Shown here piece by piece: positions 1-7,415 of a stretch of 14,813 nt of DNA (positions are counted from its first letter, which is position 1; each line of letters starts with the position of its first letter). This DNA is from JANNVZ01 sp031418455. Lineage in GTDB: Bacteria; Bacteroidota; Bacteroidia; Flavobacteriales_D; Sanyastnellaceae. Below the pieces are notes generated by a model that worked only from the letters and a program-made list of their open reading frames with translations, was not told the origin of the DNA and searched no databases. A program made the position numbers and the translations under genes. The DNA lies in NCBI GenBank assembly GCA_031418455.1, contig JANOXJ010000104.1:1-14813 (forward strand). The letters are read 5' to 3'.

Positions 1-1629
1 GAAACACTTGGCAGCGCCACTGTTATATGCACTGATAAAACAGGCACGCTAACCGAAAATAAAATGGCGCTTGCCAAACTTTTTCTGCTAAACAATGGCC
101 AGATAACTGAAATGCATAAAGGGCTGAGCGATGAAGAAAAAGAACTCATAACTCTGGCCATGTGGAGCAGCGAGCCCATTCCTTTTGACCCTATGGAAGT
201 AGCGTTGCACGAGTCTTATGCAAATGTTGCTGCCATAGACGAGCGACCGCATTTTAAAATGGTGCATGAATATCCGCTGGAGGGCAAGCCACCTATGATG
301 ACACATTTGTTTGAGAATGAAAATGCCAGCCGAATAATAGCCGCCAAAGGAGCACCTGAAGCTATAATGAATGTGAGCAATGTATCTTCTGATGAACAAA
401 AAAAAATAGAAGATGCAATAGCGCTAATGGCAGCTGATGGCTTGCGCGTATTGGGTGTGGGAGTTACTCATTTTGAAGGCAACAATTTTCCTACAACTCA
501 ACAAGAGTTTCAATTTCGTTTTATAGGACTAGTAGCATTTTACGATCCACCTAAGGCCAATATAGCACCAGTATTGCAAGATTTTTATAAAGCAGGCATG
601 GCAGTAAAAATAGTAACAGGCGACAACTCGGCAACTGCTGTTGCCATTGCCAAACAAGTCGGATTTAAAGGTTATGATAAAGCCATTACAGGCTATGAAC
701 TTATGTTGCTTTCAGAAACAGAATTGAAGGAAAGTGTGCAGCGAAATTTTGTTTTTACACGCATGTTTCCAGAAGCAAAACTTAAGATAATACAAGCACT
801 AAAGGACAACAATGAAATAGTAGCTATGACTGGCGATGGTGTAAACGATGGCCCTGCACTCAAGGCCGCTCACATAGGCATAGCCATGGGCAAAAAAGGT
901 ACCGAGATAGCCAAGCAAGCTGCATCGCTCATTTTAGTAGACGATGATTTGGCGCGCATGTTAGATGCTGTGGCCATGGGCCGAAAAATTTACGCTAACC
1001 TTAAAAAGGCCATCCAATACATTATATCCATTCACATACCCATCATCCTCACGGTGTTTATTCCGCTCATATTAGGTTGGGTGTTTCCAAATATTTTTTC
1101 TCCGGTGCATGTCATTTTTCTAGAGTTAATTATGGGCCCTACATGCTCTATAATTTACGAAAACGAACCAATGGAAAAGAATACCATGCTGCAAAAACCG
1201 CGCTCTATTTCTGTTACCTTTTTTAGCTGGACAGAGCTTGCCACCAGTGTTTTGCAAGGAGTATTAATTACTGCTGGCACACTTGGCATTTATCTACACG
1301 CAGTTAGCAAAGGCTGCAACGAAAGCACCACAAGGTCTATGGTTTTTACCACTCTCATAGCAGCTAACATTACACTCACATTGGTCAATCGTTCTTTTTA
1401 TTATTCCGTTTTGGCTACCATGGCCCACAAAAACAAATTAGTAGTGCTCATTATTTGCGTTACGGTCATCATTACAGCATTGCTCATGTATGTGCCGCCA
1501 CTAGCTGCATTTTTTGGTTTTGTGCCACTCACATTGCGCTTTTTATTGCTTAGCATAGCAGTGGGTTTTGTTTCAGTTATTTGGTACGAGGCTGTAAAGG
1601 CATACAAAAGGCGTATGACGCACATTTAG
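1..1629 (+). CDS. Cation-translocating P-type ATPase, 5'-truncated by window edge
   Basis: This is an inner-membrane ion pump driven by ATP through a phospho-aspartate intermediate. The frame is open from base 1, and the first visible residues already contain the phosphorylation motif DKTGT (Asp at bases 34-36). The N-terminal actuator domain and M1-M4 therefore lie upstream of the window, and the Met at base 64 is internal. In order one sees the nucleotide-binding KGAPEA motif (about bases 343-360), TGDN (about 616-627) and the hinge TGDGVNDGPA (about 829-858). These are followed by M5, M6 and a four-helix C-terminal cation-ATPase domain. The overall layout resembles P2-type (calcium-pump-like) ATPases. 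However, M6 reads ELIMGPTCSI where calcium pumps have an NLVTDGLPA-type motif, so the transported ion cannot be assigned. The stop is TAG, with 155 nt to the next gene. Family confidence is high; substrate is unknown. Confidence 0.93.
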   Translation, partial: ETLGSATVICTDKTGTLTENKMALAKLFLLNNGQITEMHKGLSDEEKELITLAMWSSEPIPFDPMEVALHESYANVAAIDERPHFKMVHEYPLEGKPPMMTHLFENENASRIIAAKGAPEAIMNVSNVSSDEQKKIEDAIALMAADGLRVLGVGVTHFEGNNFPTTQQEFQFRFIGLVAFYDPPKANIAPVLQDFYKAGMAVKIVTGDNSATAVAIAKQVGFKGYDKAITGYELMLLSETELKESVQRNFVFTRMFPEAKLKIIQALKDNNEIVAMTGDGVNDGPALKAAHIGIAMGKKGTEIAKQAASLILVDDDLARMLDAVAMGRKIYANLKKAIQYIISIHIPIILTVFIPLILGWVFPNIFSPVHVIFLELIMGPTCSIIYENEPMEKNTMLQKPRSISVTFFSWTELATSVLQGVLITAGTLGIYLHAVSKGCNESTTRSMVFTTLIAANITLTLVNRSFYYSVLATMAHKNKLVVLIICVTVIITALLMYVPPLAAFFGFVPLTLRFLLLSIAVGFVSVIWYEAVKAYKRRMTHI

Positions 1630-1725
1630 TATGGTGGTTTGAAGCAAATATTTTAATTCAATTCTGCCAATTACTTCCATCGCAATGCACTAAGGTTAAT
1701 TATTAATTAAAAGGTAAAGAACCAA

Positions 1726-1758
1726 ATTGTATACTTCTTGTTTGGTTGAATACCTTCG
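1726..1758 (+). promoter_or_regulatory. Candidate Bacteroidota-type promoter upstream of first TonB receptor
   Basis: ATTG at 1726-1729 and TACCTTCG at 1751-1758 are 21 nt apart. This approximates the Bacteroidota consensus TTTG, 19-21 nt spacer, TAnnTTTG, with one deviation in each box. It lies 26 nt before the ATG at 1785, leaving a short leader. This is a pattern match only. Confidence 0.42.
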
Positions 1759-1784
1759 CACCCCAATAGTTTAAATATCTACTT

Positions 1785-4214
1785 ATGTCTTTTCTCTCAC
1801 TTAAGTTTCGTCTGGTTACATTTCTTTTCCTATTCATTAGCGCCTTCGCTTTGGGACAAAAGAGATATACCCTAAGCGGAGAGTTACGCGAAGCAGCTAC
1901 CGGTGAAACATCTATAGGTGCTATAGTGTCAGCAAAAGACACGGGCAAAGGCACAGCCACCAATGTCTACGGATTTTATTCCCTTACTTTAGATGAAGGC
2001 ACTTATACCATAGAGTATAGCATTTTGGGGTTTGCCACCCAGTCATTCACCATAGTGCTGGACAAGGACCAAGTGCTGAATGTGGAAATGAAAGAACAAA
2101 CCGATACTACCAGAGAAGTTGAGATAGTGGCTGATAAAAGCAACAACACTAAAAGTACCGATATAGGAAAAATAGGTTTGGAAGTAGACGCTATAAAAAA
2201 GCTTCCTGTGCTGCTAGGCGAAATAGATATTTTAAAAACAATAACCTTGTTGCCAGGTGTAAGCAGCAGTGGCGAGGGCAATGCAGGCTTTTATGTGCGT
2301 GGCGGTGGAGTAGACCAAAATCTTATTTTGCTGGACAATGCAACGGTGTATAATGCCTCGCACTTGTTCGGTTTTTTTAGTGTATTCAATGCTGATGCAG
2401 TTAAGAATTTGGAATTGACAAAAGGGGGTGTGCCTGCAAGCTACGGTGGACGCCTTGCATCAGTTTTAGATATTGCATTAAAGGAAGGAAACAACAAAGA
2501 GTTTCATGCACAGGGAGGCATAGGCACCATAGCATCACGACTCACTATAGAAGGTCCTATCAAAAAAAATGTTTCTTCTTTTATAATAAGTGGTCGCAGA
2601 ACATATATAGATGTTTTGCTGAAACCCTTTGTAAATCCTGAGAGTAATTTTAGCGGCTCAGGCTATTATTTTTATGATGTTAATGCTAAGTTGAATTATA
2701 AAATCGGAAAAAAGGACCAGCTGTTTGCAAGTGCATATTTTGGTAGAGATGTGTTTGGGTTTAATAGCAAACAAACCAATTTTTCTACGCGCATACCTTG
2801 GGGCAATGCCACGGCCACACTGCGCTGGAACCGCATCATGAGCCAAAAGTTATTTATGAATGCCATTGCCACATTTACCGATTACCGATTTGCTTTTGAG
2901 GGAGGACAGGAAGATTTTCAATTTAAACTCAGCAGTGGCATACAGGATTACGGAGCTAAAGTGCAGTGGAATTATTTTCCAAATTATTTGCATAGCATAA
3001 AGTGGGGTGCTGAATATGTGCATCACAATTTTATACCCAACAGTGTGTATGCACGCAGTGGCGATACTGAGTTCGATACGGGCCCCAAGGTTAATTTGCT
3101 CTCACACGAAATGGCTCTTTTTGCATTAGATGAGTGGGACATTAACGAGTATTTGAAGGTTAATATTGGTATGCGCGTTTCGCATTTTATACACGTAGGC
3201 CCATTTACACGCTATGTGCAGCAGCCCGCTGCAGGCCTTGGCGCACCGCCCGCTGCAGTGCCTGTAGTATATGATGCCGGGGAAAAAGTGAAGGCATACA
3301 CTGGTTTTGAGCCACGGGCTAGCCTGCGTTATTTGTTGAATAAAGTGAGCAGTATAAAAGCAGGCTTTATGCGCAATTATCAATACATACACCTTACCAG
3401 CTTGTCGCCCACCTCGCTGCCAACCGATGTGTGGCTGCCAAGTACCGACATTACCAAACCGCAAATTGGTATGCAATACAGCACAGGATATTTCCGCAAT
3501 TTTGATGATGATAAATGGGAGAGCAGTGTGGAGGTGTATTACAAAACCATGGAAAACCAAAGCGAATACAAAGAAGGCGCAGCACCAGAACAAACCGTGG
3601 GCGATAACATAGACAACCTGCTTGTATTTGGAAAAGGATGGAGCTATGGTGCAGAATTTTTTCTTAAGAAAAGAGTAGGCCGCATAAATGGTTGGGTGGG
3701 CTACACCTGGAGCAAAACCACACGGAAATTTGCTGCAATAGATAAAGGCGATCCATTTCCTACACGCTGGGACCGCAGACACGATATGAGTTTGGTGCTC
3801 AATTATAAACTGAGCAAGCGTTGGGACCTTGGCTTTGTATTCGTATACGCTACAGGGCAGCCTGTTACCTTACCGCAGCAGCGCTATTTGTACGAAACGT
3901 ATATAGTGGATGTGTATGGCGAACGCAATAGTTATAGAATGGCGGCCTATCACCGTGCAGATTTTTCGGCTACTATACACTCCAAAACAAGCAATGCTGT
4001 AACCGATCCTGAATCAGGTTTTGTAGTGCAACAACCAAGACGGGTAAAGAGCAGTTGGAATTTTTCTGTTTACAATTTGTACAATAGAAAAAATCCTTAT
4101 TTCATTTATTTTGGTAATGATGGACAATTGTCAACTGGCACCATTCAGGTAAAAGCCTATCAAGTAAGCCTTTTTCCCATTTTACCAAGTGTTACATGGA
4201 ATTTTGAATTTTAA
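1785..4214 (+). CDS. TonB-dependent outer-membrane receptor with carboxypeptidase-regulatory-like domain
   Basis: An 809-aa outer-membrane transporter that would import an unknown ligand using TonB energy. Residues 1-25 form a signal peptide (hydrophobic VTFLFLFISAFALG, then Gln). Residues about 28-103 are a beta-sandwich of the CarboxypepD_reg-like type common in Bacteroidota receptors. Residues about 133-238 are the plug, with FYVRGGGVDQNLILLDNA at 169-186 and GGVPASYGGR at 214-223. The remainder is a beta-barrel ending in an aromatic residue (WNFEF), as expected for BAM-dependent insertion. Length is normal for the family. The start is supported by the signal peptide and by a promoter-like element 26 nt upstream. 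No SusD-like partner is adjacent, so a SusC-type glycan role is not supported; an iron-complex, cofactor or peptide ligand is possible but cannot be chosen from sequence. A 149-nt gap separates it from the second receptor. Confidence 0.93.
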   Translation: MSFLSLKFRLVTFLFLFISAFALGQKRYTLSGELREAATGETSIGAIVSAKDTGKGTATNVYGFYSLTLDEGTYTIEYSILGFATQSFTIVLDKDQVLNVEMKEQTDTTREVEIVADKSNNTKSTDIGKIGLEVDAIKKLPVLLGEIDILKTITLLPGVSSSGEGNAGFYVRGGGVDQNLILLDNATVYNASHLFGFFSVFNADAVKNLELTKGGVPASYGGRLASVLDIALKEGNNKEFHAQGGIGTIASRLTIEGPIKKNVSSFIISGRRTYIDVLLKPFVNPESNFSGSGYYFYDVNAKLNYKIGKKDQLFASAYFGRDVFGFNSKQTNFSTRIPWGNATATLRWNRIMSQKLFMNAIATFTDYRFAFEGGQEDFQFKLSSGIQDYGAKVQWNYFPNYLHSIKWGAEYVHHNFIPNSVYARSGDTEFDTGPKVNLLSHEMALFALDEWDINEYLKVNIGMRVSHFIHVGPFTRYVQQPAAGLGAPPAAVPVVYDAGEKVKAYTGFEPRASLRYLLNKVSSIKAGFMRNYQYIHLTSLSPTSLPTDVWLPSTDITKPQIGMQYSTGYFRNFDDDKWESSVEVYYKTMENQSEYKEGAAPEQTVGDNIDNLLVFGKGWSYGAEFFLKKRVGRINGWVGYTWSKTTRKFAAIDKGDPFPTRWDRRHDMSLVLNYKLSKRWDLGFVFVYATGQPVTLPQQRYLYETYIVDVYGERNSYRMAAYHRADFSATIHSKTSNAVTDPESGFVVQQPRRVKSSWNFSVYNLYNRKNPYFIYFGNDGQLSTGTIQVKAYQVSLFPILPSVTWNFEF

Positions 4215-4317
4215 GGCAACATTGGCTTTAAAATGAGGAAACAATTTGGTAACATTTGGTTGATTTTATAGTCACAAGTTTTTCTGAGTCTTAACTTGGA
4301 CGTAACCACTACGGGAC

Positions 4318-4346
4318 ATTGAAGTAATGCAACAGAATTTTCTTTG
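4318..4346 (+). promoter_or_regulatory. Weak candidate promoter upstream of second TonB receptor
   Basis: TTTCTTTG at 4339-4346 matches TAnnTTTG except for one base, and ATTG lies at 4318-4321. The 17-nt spacer is shorter than the usual 19-21 nt, so only the downstream box is reasonably supported. It lies 17 nt before the ATG at 4364. Confidence 0.27.
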
Positions 4347-4363
4347 CACTACAAATTACATCA

Positions 4364-7198
4364 ATGAAACACATTTTATTTTTAATCGCCCTTTTTGCAA
4401 TTCATACAGCAATTAATGCCCAGTCTGGCACTATAGGCGGAAAAATTATAGATGCAGCCACAGGCGAAGATTTAGCAGGTGCCATAGTGCAAATAGAAGC
4501 ATTGGGGATAGGTGCGCAAACCGATGCATTTGGAATGTATGTAATAAAAAATGTTCCAGTTGGTGTGCACGAAGTGAGTGTGGACTACATCTCTTTCGAA
4601 ATAAAAAAGATAACCGGAGTAACCGTAGCAGATGGCAAGGAGACCAAATTGGATGTGGCTCTTAACAGCGCTACCGACCAAAGTGGCACAGTAGTAATAA
4701 CAGAATACAGAGCCACCAACACAGAAGCAGCAGTGCTAATGGAACTGCGCGATAGCAAAGGAATAGTAAGTGGAATGAGCGGTGCTCAAATAGCCAAGTC
4801 GCAAGACAGAAGCGCATCGGAAGTGGCCAGAAGAATACCAGGAGTAACCATAGTAGATAACAGATTTGTAATGGTGCGTGGTCTTACCGAACGATATAAT
4901 TCAGTAATGATGAATGGCATAATGGTGCCAAGTCTTGAGGCAGATGTAAAGTCATTCTCTTTCGACCTTATACCAAGTGGTGCTATAGACAGATTTCTAA
5001 TTTACAAATCGCCTGCTGCCGACTTGCCAGGCGAGTTTGCAGGTGGAGCAATAAATGTAATTACTAAAAATTTTCCTGATAGTAAATTTACTGTAGATGC
5101 TGCAGTGGGCTTAGGCTACAGACAAGGCACTACTGGCAAAAATTTTGTAACCAATACCAATTCTCGTACAGAAAAATTTGGTTTTGACGATGGCTCGCGT
5201 GCGTTGCCAACCGATTTTCCTGCCAATGTGCGCAATGTGTCAGATGCGGAAGAATTAGCCAACGTGGCAAAATTGTTGCCAAATACATGGGCTATAGAAG
5301 AGAACAATGCAACACCTGACCTGCGCAGCAACGTTTCTATAGGCAGACGCTTTGCTATAAAAGATGTTACCATAGGCAACATAACTACACTTAACTATAG
5401 CAACACCCGCACCTATGTGCAGGCGCACAGAATGGACTACAATGTATATGATCCTGCAAATCAGAAGAGCGACACAGTATTTGCATTTAATGATAATGTG
5501 TATCAAAAAAATGCATCGGTGGGTGGCTTGCACAACTGGGGACTTAAGTATAAAGGACACAGTATAGACTTTAAGAATTTCTTCAATCAGATGGGTATGC
5601 AGAGCAATACACTGCGCACCGGCAAGGCTATAGAAGAAGGCAACTTTAGAAAAGAATATTCATTTAACTATAATCAACGTACCATATTCACTACACAACT
5701 TAGCGGTAAGCACGAGGTGTTGAACAAGAGAGGTACTTTGAACTGGACATTGGGCTATGGCATGTCGCGCAGAAACGACCCTGATTGGAAACGCATACGC
5801 TACACCTCGCCAATGGATGGTAGCGATACTGCTTACCATGCTTATGTACCTTTTGGTGCGCAACCATTTTACCTGGGCCGCCTGCACCTAAAGCTGGTAG
5901 AAGATATTAGAACTGCAGCACTTAGCTACTCGCACAATATAGTTAAAACAGGAACCAAGGATGACGAGGATGTATTTGTAAGTGTGAAAGTGGGTGGCTA
6001 TTACGAAGATAAAGACCGCAATTTTACCGCCCGCAATATTGGCTATGCACAAGCCAATGCTTTTCAGTTTGACTATTCGCAAGACCAATTGCCATTGAGC
6101 CAAATATTGGCTCCTGAAAATATTAATACCACTACAGGATTTAAAATAGACGAAGACACTAAAGGTTCTGACAGCTACCGTGCTTCTAATAATTTGCTTG
6201 CTACATATATAATGACCGACATACCACTGGGCAAGTGGAATTTGAATGCTGGTGTGCGCATGGAATCAAGCAAGCAGCACCTTACAAGCTACACCCTTAC
6301 AGGCTTGCCATTGCAAGTAAAGTTAGACACTGTGGCTATTTTACCATCGTTCAATTTGTCTTACAACATTACCGACAAAATGTTGGTGCGCATGGCATAT
6401 GGCAAAACGCTTAACCGCCCTGAGTTCCGCGAGATGGCGCCATATACATTTTACGATTTTGAACAAAACTTTATCATCAACGGAAATCCAAATGTGAAAA
6501 TAGCGGAGATAAAAAATTATGATGTGCGTTGGGAATATTATCCAACATCTACTGAGGTAATGAGTGTATCACTTTTCTATAAAAAGTTTAACAACCCAAT
6601 AGAAATGTATTTTGCACCAGGTGTAGGCAGCGGTGGCACTCGCAGTTTCACACCAAATAATGCACTTTCAGCTGGAAGTTATGGTGTTGAATTTGACATG
6701 CGCAAGTCGTTACAAAATTTCACATCATCACCGGTAATAAATAAATTTTCAGTAGTTGCAAATGCATCTTTCATTAAAAGCAGCATACAGTTAACACCAG
6801 AAAACTTAGAGACTGGACTAAACCCTGAGCGTCCTATGATGGGCCAATCGCCTTTTATAGTAAATGCTGGTTTGTATTATCAAGATGATTCACTTGGCTT
6901 GCAGGTAAGTGCATTGTACAATGTAATAGGCCCACGTGTAGCCATAGTAGGTATACCAGGCAATCCGGAGGTGTATGAAATGCAACGTCATTTAATTGAT
7001 ATATCTGTTACTAAGTCTATCACCAAGCATTTCTACTTGCGTGTTGGTTTGCAAGATTTGCTTAATCAAGATTTTGTGTTCTTGCAAGATGCTAATGCAG
7101 ATGGAAAGTTAAGTAAGGCTAACGATCAGCGTTTGCGTTATTTTAACAGAGGAAGCTATTTCTCATTTGCTCTTCAGTATCGCTTCAAGCAGAAGTAA
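4364..7198 (+). CDS. TonB-dependent outer-membrane receptor, RGLTERYN plug family
   Basis: A 944-aa outer-membrane receptor of a different subfamily from its upstream neighbour. Residues 1-20 are a signal peptide (ILFLIALFAIHTAINAQ). Residues 22-102 are a CarboxypepD_reg-like domain. The plug, about 131-236, carries VRGLTERYNSVMMNGIMVPS (171-190) and LPGEFAGGAINVITKNFP (221-238), hallmarks of a widespread Bacteroidota receptor family. The rest is beta-barrel, ending in a strand SYFSFALQYRFKQK. An acidic loop, DANADGKLSKAND (909-921), resembles an EF-hand/dockerin calcium loop and sits just before the last strand; see findings. No SusD-like lipoprotein follows. Instead a large T9SS-secreted protein starts 217 nt downstream on the same strand, suggesting functional pairing (inference). 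The ligand is unknown. A promoter-like element upstream is weak, so co-transcription with the first receptor cannot be excluded. Confidence 0.93.
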   Translation: MKHILFLIALFAIHTAINAQSGTIGGKIIDAATGEDLAGAIVQIEALGIGAQTDAFGMYVIKNVPVGVHEVSVDYISFEIKKITGVTVADGKETKLDVALNSATDQSGTVVITEYRATNTEAAVLMELRDSKGIVSGMSGAQIAKSQDRSASEVARRIPGVTIVDNRFVMVRGLTERYNSVMMNGIMVPSLEADVKSFSFDLIPSGAIDRFLIYKSPAADLPGEFAGGAINVITKNFPDSKFTVDAAVGLGYRQGTTGKNFVTNTNSRTEKFGFDDGSRALPTDFPANVRNVSDAEELANVAKLLPNTWAIEENNATPDLRSNVSIGRRFAIKDVTIGNITTLNYSNTRTYVQAHRMDYNVYDPANQKSDTVFAFNDNVYQKNASVGGLHNWGLKYKGHSIDFKNFFNQMGMQSNTLRTGKAIEEGNFRKEYSFNYNQRTIFTTQLSGKHEVLNKRGTLNWTLGYGMSRRNDPDWKRIRYTSPMDGSDTAYHAYVPFGAQPFYLGRLHLKLVEDIRTAALSYSHNIVKTGTKDDEDVFVSVKVGGYYEDKDRNFTARNIGYAQANAFQFDYSQDQLPLSQILAPENINTTTGFKIDEDTKGSDSYRASNNLLATYIMTDIPLGKWNLNAGVRMESSKQHLTSYTLTGLPLQVKLDTVAILPSFNLSYNITDKMLVRMAYGKTLNRPEFREMAPYTFYDFEQNFIINGNPNVKIAEIKNYDVRWEYYPTSTEVMSVSLFYKKFNNPIEMYFAPGVGSGGTRSFTPNNALSAGSYGVEFDMRKSLQNFTSSPVINKFSVVANASFIKSSIQLTPENLETGLNPERPMMGQSPFIVNAGLYYQDDSLGLQVSALYNVIGPRVAIVGIPGNPEVYEMQRHLIDISVTKSITKHFYLRVGLQDLLNQDFVFLQDANADGKLSKANDQRLRYFNRGSYFSFALQYRFKQK

Positions 7199-7357
7199 TT
7201 ATTGCCGCAAGCATTTAGAAAAGCGGTTTGTTTAATTTTATTTTAAATAAAGTACTTGCTTGCACGTAACAATTAGTTCACATGAAAATTACTTTTATTT
7301 TCCATTACCTTACATAAAAGTTAACTCTAGCTGAACACGTCTATAACTGTGGCCTAG

Positions 7358-7365
7358 CAAATTTG
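7358..7365 (+). promoter_or_regulatory. Candidate -7 box upstream of T9SS beta-helix protein gene
   Basis: CAAATTTG differs from TAnnTTTG at one base and lies 50 nt before the preferred ATG at 7416. No convincing TTG box is seen at the expected distance upstream, so this is a weak assignment. Confidence 0.25.
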
Positions 7366-7415
7366 CAGTGCAAAAACAAAATAAAAGAAAACAATTGCAA
7401 ATTCAACTTAACCAA

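Noticed and set aside
3126..3782. A 218-codon open frame on the minus strand opposite the first TonB receptor
   Set aside because: It lies wholly inside a well-supported receptor gene, has a Cys/His/Tyr-rich arbitrary composition and no domain. It is a shadow of codon bias.
4206..4233. Inverted repeat around the first receptor's stop (TTTTAA ... TTAAAA) as a terminator
   Set aside because: Only six AT pairs with a mismatched core and no T tract follow. It is too weak to call.
1785..7198. A SusC/SusD polysaccharide utilisation locus
   Set aside because: No SusD-like lipoprotein, glycoside hydrolase or sensor regulator is present next to either receptor.
7368..7415. GTG start giving a 16-residue extension of the T9SS beta-helix protein
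   Set aside because: The extension is Gln/Lys-rich and would precede a textbook signal peptide that starts with ATG at 7416 and is preceded by A-rich sequence.
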